A stretch of 64,000 bases of DNA from Epiperipatus broadwayi (taxonomy: Eukaryota; Onychophora; Udeonychophora; Euonychophora; Peripatidae), in NCBI GenBank assembly GCA_028023455.1, contig JAQFVV010012477.1:4235365-4299364 (forward strand), read 5' to 3'. Position numbers and translations under genes: made by a program. Shown here in pieces: positions 11,861 through 24,729 of the stretch; position 1 is the first letter of the stretch, and each line of letters starts with the position of its first letter. Below the pieces are notes generated by a model that was not told the origin of the DNA, made no database searches, and saw nothing but the letters and a program-made list of their open reading frames with translations.

Positions 11861-12444
11861 TAAATAAATAAATTAAGAATTAAAAAAAGTGACAAAATTA
11901 ATATTCTTATATTACTGTAATAGTGACTAATACTTTATTTTGTAGTTTTTTTTAAAATATTTCAGATTTATAAAATATTTTAACCCCATATAGTTGAATT
12001 GTGTGTGTGTATATATATATGATTTTCCATATATATATATATGAATACTTTAAGAGCATTTATACCATGGATGCCCAAATGTTAACAAATCCTGGACTAT
12101 AGGATAAAAATAATTATTGAATTTTGTCAATCAACTGTTAGATATTTATCACAGTGTGATAATATGAATATATATTGAATATGTATATGTGCTTAACCTT
12201 TATTTTCTTTTGAGTATATTCATTTCATTTAACATAAATATGTTCTATTACCATATATACAATAAAATAATAAATATAATAGTGATTAACTGTTACACAC
12301 AGTTTTACAATTTGCAGAAATACTTTTACTTAATTACTTAGCCATTTACAACTTTTGTTTAATTTAAAAACTATAACAAAAGCAAACAGCATCATCACAA
12401 ATCACAGAATTGCTGAATTTGAACATAAGCAGCTTGTTGATTAA

Positions 12445-12633
12445 TTATATAATTTTATTTCTATTTATAAAAATTGTCTCCTTAATTTTACTTTTATTAT
12501 GATTTCTCTCTTCATAAAGAATATTAACATTTTTAAGGTCAAAATTAAATTTATATTTACAAGTCTTTCCATGATCCAAGAAAACTGAAGCTGTCACTAA
12601 ATCATTATTATTTTTTACATGCTTATACTGCAC
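12445..12633 (-). pseudogene. PLE GIY-YIG C-terminal remnant, left arm
   Basis: An open stretch of 62 codons ends at 12445. It shows 'ASVFLDHGKTCKYKFNFDLK', then 'NVNILYEERNHNKSKIKETI', the typical C-terminal pattern 'S..LDH....F.F...KIL..E.N..KRKIKEA.FI'. The right arm carries the same protein in mirror orientation. The stop falls within the family's tail; beyond it the expected NQQAA-type residues appear in a shifted frame, so this arm has a frameshift there. RT and the catalytic first half of the nuclease are absent (5' truncation). Confidence 0.75.
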
Positions 12634-12682
12634 CTCATTTCACCTATGTATGATAACATGCACCCATAAAAAAATTGATAAA

Positions 12683-12796
12683 TAACATTACTTTTTTGCT
12701 TGACAGATATGGCACTTTTAGAATTATTTACTAACTTTGTTATTTAGTAATTCTAAAAATGTAATACCTCTCAAGCAAAAAAGTAATGTTGCTTAG
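12683..12796. repeat. Imperfect hairpin with ~50-bp arms in the palindrome centre
   Basis: 'aacattacttttttgcttga' at about 12684 is mirrored by its complement ending near 12790. The arms pair through 'ttttagaatta' and are separated by ~10 nt around 12737. It sits between the two PLE arms but is not PLE coding sequence. Confidence 0.85.
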
Positions 12797-12888
12797 AAAA
12801 ATTTTTGTGGCTGCATAATATTATATATATGTGAATTGAGATGCAATATAGAAAAGATTAAAGAAGCATTAATTGTTATATAAGTGAA

Positions 12889-12891
12889 TAA

Positions 12892-12965
<74 letters not shown>

Positions 12966-12979
12966 TATTATTATTATTT
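12889..12979. repeat. Compound (AAAT)n-(AAT)n-(ATT)n microsatellite
   Basis: About 9 AAAT units pass into about 12 AAT units and then ATT units. It abuts the start of the right PLE arm. Confidence 0.95.
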
Positions 12980-12983
12980 AGGT

Positions 12984-13166
12984 ACAGCTTCAGTTTTCTT
13001 GAATCATCAAAAGAGATGTAAATATAAATTTAATTTTGATCTTAAAAATATTAAAATTCTTCATGAAGAGAGAAATCATAATAAAAGAAAAAATAAGAAA
13101 GCAATTTTTATAAATAATAATAAAATGTATACAATTAATCAACAAGCTGCTAATACTAAAATTTGA
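12984..13166 (+). pseudogene. PLE GIY-YIG C-terminal remnant, right arm
   Basis: A 60-codon open stretch reads 'TASVFLNHQKRCKYKFNFDL', then 'KNIKILHEERNHNKRKNKKA', and ends in 'INQQAANTKI' before the stop at 13164-13166. It is the mirror copy of the left arm, and the better-preserved of the two because the frame reaches the family's normal C-terminus. It is truncated at its 5' side directly at the microsatellite. Confidence 0.75.
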
Positions 13167-13340
13167 GAATCTTGGGATTTAAGTTGATGATATTTGCTTC
13201 CAATATAGTTTTTAAATTACAAGGCAGTTGAAGAGGATTAAGTAATTAACCAAAAATACTTTTGCAAATTGTAAGACTGGGTACAATAGTTAATCATTGT
13301 TATATTTATTACAATATTTATTAAATAATAGACATTTTAT

Positions 13341-14860
13341 TTGTATGACACATATATAAAGAACCATTAGAAAACAGTCAAAACTTAGACAATCCCAATA
13401 CAGATAACAATTAACAATCTCAAACTGTTGTCAAGGCAACCTCCTTTTAACAATAACAAAACAAACAAACCTTAGCATCTTTCTCAGGCAGCTCTCAACT
13501 TATTTTTATTAACTATTGGCCAATATAAAACAAACAGACTGAACTTTTATAAATTGATTGCATGAAGCTATTTATATATTAAGCCCTGACAACTGTTTTA
13601 GCTTAGTAAACAGATATTTTGATCTTTAGCATATATGAAAAGATTAGATTCTGCGATCTTTACAGAAAACAATTTATGAGTTATATAATACCTTTTTTTT
13701 TTTATTGAAGACCAGTAATAGAAAAGACAACAGGCTAGTCACGCAGTGGTTATTTTATTGTTCTTTTTTTAATGTTTCACCTTCCAGCAAACAATAGTTA
13801 AATATATTTATAATATCTATTTACTGACCATTCATTGGTTAGCCACTTTGTCAAGGCTATCTATCTAAAAAAATTCAAAGTAATCAAGATTCAATAATAA
13901 TGAAAGCATGGTAGATTATTGAGTTAAGGATTGCACCACGAGTCCATTTATGCATATATATCTAATCTTGAGTAAAAGAATGCATTGATGTATTTAACAG
14001 TTTCAATTAAATTCTTTACTTGCTGATTTTAAAATTCTTTATTCTTTATAATGATTTTTTTTTTAGTTATTTCGTAAACTAAAAATTATTATTCAATTAA
14101 TAAACTATATTTATTAGATTTTGAAAATTTCAAACTCAAATGCTTTAAAATAAAATCCATTAAATGTTTTAATTGCGTTCCTCAGCGTTCTTTTTAATAA
14201 AGTAGAAATTGAAGTAAAAAGATGGGAGGAAAAAAAAGGTAAAGGCGATCTGAAGAAAAAAAACACAACTGTTCAATAGTTCATTTAGTATAGATCAAAT
14301 ATAAATAGCTGCACTTGAAAAGACACCAAATTAGTATTTAAATTCTTAATAAACTATGGGGTTAATTATCTCGAGTCATTATTCTTACTTAATCAAATAT
14401 TTGTAGACTCCGGAATGTACGTGCACAGTATCTAATTAATTAAATATCAGACAACTAATTTAAATATATATTAAACTGCATATTTTTCAAAAATAAATAA
14501 AAATGAAAAAAATTATTTTGGACTTTGACTATTTAAATTTAAAAAAAAAAAAAAATTGAAATTTTAATATGGTAATATATTATGAGAAAATGAAGATGAG
14601 ATACTTTCTCATTGCAGATGTAAGTACAAGATGAACAAAACGGTAGTAATAAAAAATGTGTTTTTTTACGACGCTATTTTACGACTGGTTTCATGATTAA
14701 CTTTTTAATGGACTATTTTTTTTTTTAAATATGTAATATGATTGATTATAGTTATTAGAAAAGGACAATAACCCTTACAAGTTCTAATTTACTTCTGAAT
14801 AATACATATAAGACGCAGTATTTTTTATTTATTCGTAATAAAATATTTATTTATGTGGTA
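13341..14860. other. AT-rich spacer, nothing recognised
   Basis: No exon or repeat family seen. There are several A- or T-runs of 10-14. Confidence 0.55.
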
Positions 14861-14865
14861 GAATG

Positions 14866-14925
14866 TTAGCTCAACCGTATGCCACTTGCTCATCTAAGTT
14901 TGAATCCAGGCTGAATAATTTTTTT
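14866..14925 (+). repeat. tRNA-derived short repeat (decayed)
   Basis: An A-box-like 'tggtagaatgttagctc' is followed ~35 nt later by a B-box-like 'agtttgaatccaggct', a spacing close to that in tRNAs. Arms do not pair well, so this is a SINE head or tRNA pseudogene, not a functional tRNA. Confidence 0.35.
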
Positions 14926-15381
14926 TTCAACTTCCAATCAGGTTTAAGATTTTTTCCCCCAAATAGTCAGCCTATAATATATTTAGTTAACCATCTAAAA
15001 TAGATCATACAACGTTATGCAGCTGTTCTTAGCTAGAGGATTAAAAAAGATAAAAATCTGCTTACACTCTTACAGCTCATCAGTTGGCAAACCTGATTTT
15101 CTTCTTCATTGTTTGTTTATGAAGATCTGTTAGAATAATCTTTGCTCTGAAATGGGCTATTTAAATATCCCTTTGCCTTTTATCTTTATCTATATATACA
15201 CAGACATTTTATACTAATGACATTTATTGTAAGCATGAATTATAAATGATTAGAAGATTGTAGGGAATTTAATTCCTCTTTCCAGACCACTTTCTTGCTT
15301 TTTTCTTTATCAATGGGAAATTGATTCAAAGAAGGAAGCAATAAATTTAGGTATTGGGATTAGATCCTCTAGAATTTGGAA

Positions 15382-15445
15382 CAGGAGTTCCCAATCTGGG
15401 ATACACATATATGCATACCCCAGGGGGTATGGGAAGATTGCTCAA
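15382..15445 (+). mobile_element. hAT-type 5' terminus, isolated
   Basis: It starts 'caggagttcccaatctggga' and continues with a palindromic 'gcataccccagggggtatg'. The hAT remnant at 42.6-43.4 kb begins the same way on the minus strand (CAG, then a 'ggttgccaacctgtgg' block, then 'gcatacccctaggggtac'). The same family is inferred. No matching 3' end is seen downstream. Confidence 0.5.
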
Positions 15446-15559
15446 AAGATATAATGAATATCAGGTAAATAATTGTATTATGCTATTAATAAATATTATG
15501 CATGTTATGGAAGTTATACTTTATAAATTAATGTCTAGGTTTTAATGATTTGGAAGATA

Positions 15560-16200
15560 ACTTATTGTAATTTCCTAATTATATTTATGGGGTATTAAAT
15601 AAGAATCGATCATTTATTTTATATTGTTACAATTTAATACCATAATTTATAGGATTATTTGAAGTATTGTTTTCATTTTATAACATTATAATTTGGCACA
15701 AATTGTGAGGTATATCAAATAAGTCAATCTTGTACATTTGTTTTATTATAGTTTTAGCATTGTAAATATTTTATTCCATTACAATTTGATGCCTCAGTTA
15801 CAATTTGGATCCTAAATCTATGGAACATTTACAGAGAAAATTGTATAAGTTTTATTAGTTATAAGTTAATGTGCATAAATTTGTAGGATAACAAAGTTTC
15901 TTATCACCATTCTCATTTGTATTATCATTTTATTGGCTTGCAAATTTATAACGTATTTAGAAAGAATTATATGTGCTACAGTTATGAGCGAATGCACACA
16001 AGTTTGTAGGTCATAGCAAAGCTTTTTTCATCAACACTTTATTTTGTATCATTATGATTTGGCATCTCTAATTAAAAACTTGAAAGTGGGCTAGTCAGCA
16101 AATATTTCACACATTATCATAATTACTATTTTATTTTATTACAACTGGCATGGCAATTTATAGTGTTATTAAATTAAGATCATTACACCTTATTGATCAT
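15560..16200. repeat. Degenerate repeat field around 'ttacaatttgg'
   Basis: The words 'ttacaatttaatacc', 'ttataatttggcac', 'ttacaatttgatgc', 'ttatgatttggcatc' and 'ttacaactggcatgg' recur at irregular 70-150-bp intervals, each after 'attttattt'-like text. This fits an old, strongly diverged tandem array leading into a (TA)n block. Confidence 0.45.
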
Positions 16201-16212
16201 TATTATTTCATT

Positions 16213-17039
<827 letters not shown>

Positions 17040-17171
17040 CCTATGTACAGATATAGATTTATTCCATGTATATAAGCACATCTGCAATTCAAACATATGA
17101 ACACAGATTCAAGTCATTCATGGAAATAGAACATATTCAATTCCTGTATGTCAGCACATATTCAATTGAGG

Positions 17172-17252
<81 letters not shown>

Positions 17253-17614
17253 AGATTTAGGTCATGTATATAGAAGCATAATCAATTCATATATATATAT
17301 AGATAGATAATTCAGGTATATAGAGACACAAATTACATAGACATATATTTAATTCATTTGTATAAATGCATATTAAGTTATCCAGGCTTGTAGTCGTATA
17401 TTTAATTCATATATAAGCACACATTTATATCCAGATATGTAGACACATATTATATAGACATTTAATTCATTTGTATAAATGCAGATTAAATTATCCAGGC
17501 ATGTAGATGTATATTTAATTCATATATAAGCATGTATTTAATCTAGCTATGTAGATACATATTATATATATATATATATTTATTTCATTTATATAAAACA
17601 GATTTAAGTTATCC

Positions 17615-17678
<64 letters not shown>

Positions 17679-17830
17679 TCATAAATATAAATACATATTT
17701 AATTCAAGTATATAAACACTTCTTTAATGTAAGTATATGGATGCAGATTTAAATCATTCACATATATAAATCCATTTTTAATAAAAGCATATTTAATTCA
17801 CATCTTTAATTTAGGCATATGGATGCAGAT
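17040..17830 (+). repeat. Degenerate ~40-60-bp tandem repeats with embedded (TA)n
   Basis: The phrases 'gcagattt(a/c)a(a/t)t', 'catttaattca(t/a)', 'gtatataa(g/a)cac' and 'tatttaattcatatataagc' recur more than ten times at uneven intervals. They are interrupted by (TA)n blocks at about 17177-17250 and 17617-17673. An old satellite, or microsatellite-seeded repeats, is the simplest reading. Confidence 0.7.
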
Positions 17831-20600
17831 TTCAATATAGTAATTCTTTCTTAGATAACAATATTTTATCATTTTGCAAATTAATCATTTTAAAGAATTA
17901 TGTTTTTCATTTTATCTTTTCAATGACAATAATGGCAATTATATTCTACTATAAAGGTTTCAAATATTATCTAGAGTTCTCTTACCTTTAAATTTATCTG
18001 ATAGTGGTTCACTGCTAGTAAATCTTCACATTGAAAAAAGATTGTTCTTAGAGCTGAATGGTATTTTTTTTTTTTTTTGGTGATCACCTAGGCATTATTT
18101 TTCAACTTCATAGTGTGGGAAGAGAGAGAGAGAGAGCTATTCTTGTTAGCTGAGCATTCTTGTATTTTTAATATTAATAGTTTGCTTCTTCATTTTGCAG
18201 TTTGTACAGTAACTATAGATTTGTTCTTAGATTGATGGCCTCAGTGGCTCCAAGCTTAATTGGTTTGATTTTTCTAATTTCTGATTAGCTGCATAGTAAC
18301 CATTAACTAATTAGTAATCAATTTAACTCATTACTGAATAACTGAATAATCAACAATTGCTTGATTTCTTTATTTATACTCTCTGGCTTCCCATGCTTTT
18401 CTCATCAATTTTTCTTATCAGCTTGTTGTTCATAAATATGTTGTCTTTTATTGCCTAGGACAAGAAAGTGACACTATCTTGTTTATATTGTAATTCATAA
18501 ACATTCAGCTCAATAAAAAAATATTATATTGGTAACATTTGAAACCGCTGAGTTTTATTGATAACAATTTATTAATTAAACGTGTCATTTAATTTCTGTT
18601 TTAAATATTGAGTCTATAACTGCATCAGATTTTTAATCAAACCATTTTAAAATAAAAAAGGGAGGGGGGTAACTTTAGAATATATGAAATAACACATCGG
18701 TTTCAATATAAATAAAAAGAATTCAATAAGTCAATTTCTACTGCAAATCAATTTATCTGGGTTTGATATTTCAATGTTAATTTATCATTTAAGTTATTTT
18801 AAAGATCTTTTATAAGTCTTAGTTGTATTAAAATTCATTTTTTTATTTTTACTGTTGTGTTTTAAACCCATCTGTAAAGTAAATAATTTCAAATTGTTTA
18901 AGTTAGGGATATTTTTACCCTGTATAATTGTAAATTAATGTTAAGCACTATTAAGGGCTAAAACTATTTTAATAGAGACCATTGCATGCTAAAAGTAAAT
19001 GTTAAAATTAAACTTTAATAACTAAGTTTAAATCTTTAATGTTGTGTATTAATATTTAAATACTTGCTTATTAAAATACATTTTGTTAAGTTATTTGCTA
19101 ATAAAGAGTGTATTTTTATTAATGCTGGTTGTAATAAAGATTCAGTCAGTGAACATAAGTTTTAAGCTAGTTAATTAAAAACAGATAAATAGTTTAATAT
19201 TATTAAAGCTATCAATTATAAATAAAGAAATATGGTAAAGAAGGTGTATGGATATACATGGATTACAAATTTTATCTTTTATTTCTTTGTTTATAATATT
19301 AAAGCTATTCTTAAATATCTTTATTTAAAAGTCTTTAAAATATATTCTGAAGAACTTCACATTTATTAAGTAGTGTATAATATTGATAAAAAGAGTAATG
19401 TAAATTAATGTTTTGTTAAAAAATAACATAATTATTATACAATATTTTATTTTCATTGTAATAATTTTATTTTATAAATAATTGTCTTAAAATATATTTT
19501 AATTAAACACTCTAGAAAGTTATGTAAATGAGTTTATTTTTAGCTTTGTTTCTGAAGACACTAATTAATTTTTGAAGTGTAATGAATTGAATCAAGTAAA
19601 ATGTGATTTGAAAGTCAGTTTCAAATCATCAATATCAGTTACATAATGAATAGTATAGAAGATAAAGATGTGCACATGCTTACTTCTTTTTTACTGCTTA
19701 CTTACTTGTTACTTTTTACTGTAATAATTTTTACTGAGGGGAATTTATTTGATTAATAATTAATTTAATTCAGTTTAATTGCTATAACACTTTTTTATTT
19801 TACTTAAAGTTAAACATGTATTGATAATTTAAATTTATTCAGGTGTTAAAATTCTAAGCTAAAGTTTACTAAGGAGTTTGAAATCTACATTGCTTTTAAA
19901 CATGATGGAAAGTTTAAATAATTATTTTTAAACAATTGCTAAATTATTTTTATTCAAAATTGGTATTTTGAAAGAATTTTCTATGGCTCACTATACTTAT
20001 ATAAGAACTTTTATTGATTCTTATTTCTTTATTTACAATAGACTCTATTATCAATTCAACATTCTTTTTGCAATATTAAGACTATTAACAACATTATGCC
20101 CTATTGGTATTTTATAATAATTCTTAGTAATTTTAAAATGTTATCTTAATATTATAAGATTTTGAAAAGTACAAGAAGTTCATTCCAAGACTTTAAAAAA
20201 ATTATTTTTTAGTAGTGTATATTTAAAATATATTTATTTTCATGGCTTTAGGGGTGGTAGCATGATAGCCTCTAGTGGCAGTTGATTTGTTAAAATTTTG
20301 TATTCTTTTTAAAATTTCAAAAAAACTATAAGCATGATGTTTACAAAAACGCCAGCATTTTCTGCTGTTTGAATTGCTTTTTAAAATGCCATATCACATG
20401 TTAAAATTGGACAAAATTTAGATATTTTATTAATATTTTTATTAATAGGATAATTTTTTTTCTTTTCTGTTCAATTTACCAGATTGCATGAAGAAGATAA
20501 AGGCAAAATTTTTTCATCAGCAAGACTCTATAGGAAAATAGATTAAAGCTGTCTCAATAATTTAAGGCCTTCATCCCAAAATTCAATTTTAACTTTTTAT
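17831..20600. other. AT-rich spacer; one weak splice-flanked segment
   Basis: Nothing firm is seen. On the minus strand a donor 'aaaggtaagag' (17990) follows a short open stretch (S-S-E-P-L-S-D-K-F-K), with a poor acceptor. This is not enough to call an exon. A short (GA)n run lies at 18121-18136. Confidence 0.5.
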
Positions 20601-20945
20601 TTTATTTTCATAGTATTTTTAATTTTTCTATTATTTTCATAGAATTATTTGATCAATTACTAATGTGTTTGCATTTGTATTAGCATGTGTAGTATACAAA
20701 TTATACTTCTATTCAAACATAACATAGTGGTTTACGTATAATGTAATTTTGAGGCTCTATTACTTTCATAGTATTTTAAATTTTTCTATTATTTGCATAG
20801 TATTCATTCAAATTTTATTATTTGATAAATTATAATTTATTAATGTGTTTGCATTTGTATTAGTGTGTTTAGTATATAAATTATACTTGTATTCAAATAT
20901 AATGTAGTCATTTATGTACAAAGTAATTTTGGGGCTCTGATCCAA
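20600..20945 (+). repeat. Direct duplication, ~175-bp period
   Basis: Two adjacent copies both run from 'tttcatagtattttt' through 'atgtgtttgcatttgtatta' to 'aatttt(g)ggggctct'. A third, shorter and more diverged echo ('tatttacatttgtattagta') lies at about 21003-21030. Confidence 0.85.
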
Positions 20946-22369
20946 GTTTGAGGCAACTTTATTTTATAGACATAATGATTCTCAAAAGATTTAATAATTT
21001 ATTAGTATTTACATTTGTATTAGTATGTTTGTGTTTGCAATTGCATGTCTATGTTTGTATAACAAGTAATGATTTTTATATATAAAGTTAAGGTATTATA
21101 GAACAGTGCAATGTAAATTTTAAGACTAATTATCAAATGTACAGAAAGGTTGCAGTTGATAAATGCCTTAGTACTCAAGCTTATTATCATATATTTATTT
21201 TTACAATTAACCATCAACATGCATTGATATAACTAAAATTAACTTGGAACCTACACTTTCTATTTAAGAATAAAGAATTCCGTTTGTAATTTCTCTATAA
21301 AGAAATTGTTGGAGCGGCCTTTGTCTTGGATGGCTGTTCAGGTCGATATGTACATAAAAAAACTCTGAAATGTATTTGTAATCTTAAAAATTCAAAGCTC
21401 ATTTACCCAGATTGACAATCCTAGGTCATATATATATAATAACTGAATGTGGTAACCACTAGCTATTAAGAATCTTTAGAATTATAAAATTCCAGTTAAA
21501 ACATATACATAAATAAAAACATTAATTAAATTTATTTGTGAGTAAAAACTATATAATTATTTATATATAAAAATACAAATACTCACGCATAGTTAAGACA
21601 GATAATTATTAAATATTAATCAGTTTCAAAATTAAAAAGACTGGAACGATTTTTTATCTTCTAATTATAGGCAATATACCTGAAAAAAATTAGAACCTGA
21701 ATTTGAATATCAGATCATGAATATGGAAAATTATTACACTAACCATCGCATCGCGATGTCTTGCAAATTGCGATTTCATATATATAGATGTTTGTTTTTG
21801 CTATCTAAATATTTATACACGTGATATAAATATAATATAGGTTGTATCATAATTTTATTATTATTGCTTTCTTAAAATTTGTTTTTTTAACAGTAATCTG
21901 AAATTCTTTTTTTTCTTTGATGAATAATTAATGCATCAAAAGTAACGTTGACACAAAAGAGATTTTTTAAAAGACTGCTTGCTATGTGGATAAAATGTCT
22001 TTTACTAACATTACACGTAATGCTTGAAAGATTACCGTATAACAAGACAATAGAGAAATAAATGTTGAGATTTAATTTCATTACTTCTGATTTTCACTCC
22101 ATTAATTTTTAATCTTTTTTATGAAATAGCGACTGTTATAAGAGTGGAAAGTAGAGAGATGATAAAAAATAGTTAATAAAATAAAATTGAAAGTAACATA
22201 AAAGTAATGTATATACTATTTTAAAAATAAGTATTCATACGTTGTTTAAATCATAGAGATGTGGAAATTTTATTTTTATTAAGATGATCCTACGGGTAAT
22301 TGTTATTAAAAAGTCTTGGTGTCTATAATAGTCTTAAGAGCTTTATTTTTAGCATAAGTAGTGAATGCT
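20946..22369. other. AT-rich spacer, nothing recognised
   Basis: No supported gene. A brief GC-richer patch at 21308-21345 has no recognisable motif. Confidence 0.5.
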
Positions 22370-22481
22370 CCCCCCCCCCCATGTATCATAGCATCAGCCG
22401 GGAAGCGAACCTGCTAACCCGGGACAACTGCTTGTAAAACAGCTGTTGCTGATCTCTCGACCACCACTGCTTGACTAGTTC
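22370..22481 (-). repeat. tRNA-derived SINE-like repeat with C11 tract
   Basis: On the minus strand it shows an A-box-like 'tggtcgagagatc', an anticodon-arm-like inverted word ('cagctgttttacaagcag') and a B-box-like 'aggttcgcttccc'. The order and spacing fit a tRNA with a long variable arm. A homologous copy lies at 37.3 kb, so this is a dispersed repeat, not a tRNA gene. A C11 run (22370-22380) abuts its 3' side. Confidence 0.65.
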
Positions 22482-24230
22482 TTTTCCATGTTGAATATTC
22501 TGATTATTTATGAGAGCTTTTAAATATTTGGAAGCCCTGTATGTTTCAGTGCAATGGTAGACTGGCATATTGTAGTGCTCAAGGTCAACGTTCATGGCTA
22601 AAGTGCTCGACCTTCTGTGAACTCCCAAGCAACAAACTATTTATTTATTTTTAATAAATTTGGATAGTTGAATACATCGTTAGATTTTGATTTCAAGTCT
22701 CAAATATATTCCACCCACAACTTTGACATAATTCCTTCTAGATAAATACAATAATGATTATCACTAATCATTTATTAAACTAGAGATTATCTCTAGCTCA
22801 GATATAAACTTTAAACTTAAGTTAAATATTAATATATTTGTTGTTTTGAAACTAAACACACACACATACATGGAGTAATTCAACTTCATTCACCTTTATT
22901 AAGTACATTTACAAAAGAAGTAAAATAATGACAATAGAATTAACAATATAGAAAATTAAACTCAATGGCTAAAGAATTCTTCCATGAAATTTCTAAAAAA
23001 GAGGCTTATTAATTGTTTTCTTTTACATGAAGCAGAAAAAATATGAAGAATTAAGAAAAATGAAAAAAAAATAAAAATAGAATTTTTAGATATGGATTGG
23101 GAAGAGAATGAAAAAGATAAATTGGAAAAATAAGATTAGAAATGTAGAACTGTGAAAAATTCTAATGAATTAATTTATTTTACAGAAATAACAAAGAAAA
23201 AGGGATACAAACTTATATTAATAAAATAATAATAAGGATGCATTGGAAGGGACTATAGAAGAGAAAAAAGATAAAGAAATTGATGATTATCATAAAAAGA
23301 ATAATAATTATTAGTATCCGAAAAAATAGTTAAAGAATGGCTTGGAGAATGTGCTTTGGTATGTAGATCTATTTTTACTAAATAATTGAGAATAATAACT
23401 TATTCTAAAAAAGATATTTATATATCTAAAATTAGAGAGAATTGTGCAGCTTCTAGCTGAGAACAGATAGGTACTATTTGTAAATCAGTTTAAGATAGTT
23501 TTCTGAGTTGGCTATAATTTAACTTTCTGGAAAAAACCCTAATTGGCAACTTTGTGAAATTTTGTTATCTCAATTTGTCTTAAATTTCAGAGCATTAAAA
23601 TAGTGGATACATATCTTAATATCTACAATATTATGGAAATAACAAACAGTTTTTAAATGAATGGAAAAAGGATTTTAAAAAAATCTTTCATTTTTCCAAG
23701 TAATGCTATGAAGAAACTGATTGATTACTTCTGGTGAAATGCTGAAGAGTAATTCCATTGAACAAACAACATCTTAAAATATTGATTTTTTTTAGTTGGA
23801 TTAAAAATACTTGAATTATTTGTCTCTCAGTATATCATATAAAATTCAGACACTAAACTCATAAAAAATAAATTATAATTTATGGATTTTGATTTCTTGA
23901 ACCTACTATCTCACTATAGCCATAAACAATGCAGAGCTTTTAGTTGGATTAAATATGAACTTAATTTTATTGAAATATTTTGCCATAAAGTATAAATAAA
24001 ATTATTTATAGTTTTCAGTATAATCATTTATTTTTAATTTTCTAGGCTTGACTAATTATAAACAGTCAAATAAAAACATGAATGAACAATGAAATGTTGA
24101 TTGTTCTGTACAAAAAGAAACTTACAGAAACAGAAAATGTGGTAGTAGTATCAATGACCATACCGTTCACTTGATGGCACCCTTTCTAACAAAAACAATG
24201 AAATATAATGTTACCTGGTCATGACCTTTC
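22482..24230. other. Unassigned; purine-rich coding-like relic at 23020-23440
   Basis: The + strand at about 23020-23440 is rich in gaa/aaa codons. One frame reads 'DALEGTIEEKKDKEIDDYHK' (about 23238-23297) and another 'VKEWLGECALVCRSIF' (about 23330-23378). Both are broken by stops. It may be a decayed coding region. I do not recognise the family. Nothing else is seen. Confidence 0.3.
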
Positions 24231-24480
24231 AAGAACTAATTGACCTTTACTTGTTTTTTTAAAAATAACATTAAAAAACTAAATGTGTTTTTTTTAATAA
24301 CGACAAATACAGCATCATTTCGACAAAATGAAATGTATTTTTTTTTAACAACAACACTAACAAGAACTAATTGACATTTTTATGTTTTTTTTAAATAACA
24401 TTAAAAAAGTAAATGTCTTTTTTTTAAGATCGACAAAGATGGCAACATTTGTAAAAAAGTAAATGTATTTTTTTTTAACG
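24231..24480 (+). repeat. Direct duplication, 131-bp period
   Basis: 'aagaactaattgac' starts at 24231 and 24362. In each copy it is followed by a T-run, 'aataacattaaaaaa', 'taaatgt' and 'cgacaaa'. Short sub-repeats of 'aaatgtattttttttta' lie inside. Confidence 0.82.
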
Positions 24481-24603
24481 ACAATAAAAAGATATTTATT
24501 TAGGATGTTTTTAAGATTTTATTAAATATATGTTATTCTTCAAATACTTGAAACACCAAAACTACAAAAACCATTAAAATGTCAGTGTGTAGCACTGGAA
24601 TAG

Positions 24604-24729
24604 ACAGGAGAGGATCCTGACGGTTATGACAATCCAAAGGATTGTCCAAAAGATGCATTACTTGATAAACAAACTAATCAGACTGAACAACAAGAAAAAA
24701 AACTTTATTTACAACCTTTTTTACATTGA
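24604..24729 (+). other. Coding-like 41-codon frame, unrecognised
   Basis: The frame opens right after an in-frame TAG and begins TGEDPDGYDNPKDCPKD, ending at TGA 24727-24729. Amino-acid use (acidic and polar, with Cys) is unlike the Phe/Ile/Asn/Lys noise of the surroundings. There is no start codon and no strong splice acceptor. The reading could be an exon relic or the end of a mobile-element protein. Confidence 0.2.

Larger units (their letters stand above)
12240..13340. mobile_element. Head-to-head pair of PLE 3' ends (palindrome 1)
   Basis: The left half (about 12240-12640) and right half (about 12980-13340) are diverged reverse complements. Each encodes the end of a GIY-YIG protein pointing outwards, followed by the same untranslated tail (for example 'ctgcaaattgtaaaact' in the left arm read in reverse, against 'tttgcaaattgtaagact' at 13261). 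The centre holds a separate 112-bp hairpin and simple repeats. This is the same outward-pointing geometry as the pairs at 40.8-42.2 and 46.6-48.7 kb. Confidence 0.8.

Noticed and set aside
15354-15545. 63-codon + frame as a gene
   Set aside because: It translates a hAT transposon end with its internal palindrome.
17960-18045. Minus-strand exon before the donor 'ggtaagag' at 17990
   Set aside because: The acceptor is poor and only ~12 codons would be coding.
22386-22481. Functional tRNA gene
   Set aside because: Acceptor and T arms do not pair properly and a diverged sister copy exists at 37.3 kb, so it is a dispersed tRNA-derived repeat.
24604-24729. Call of a true exon for the TGEDPDGYDNPKDCPKD frame
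   Set aside because: No convincing acceptor or start; kept only as a coding-like segment.
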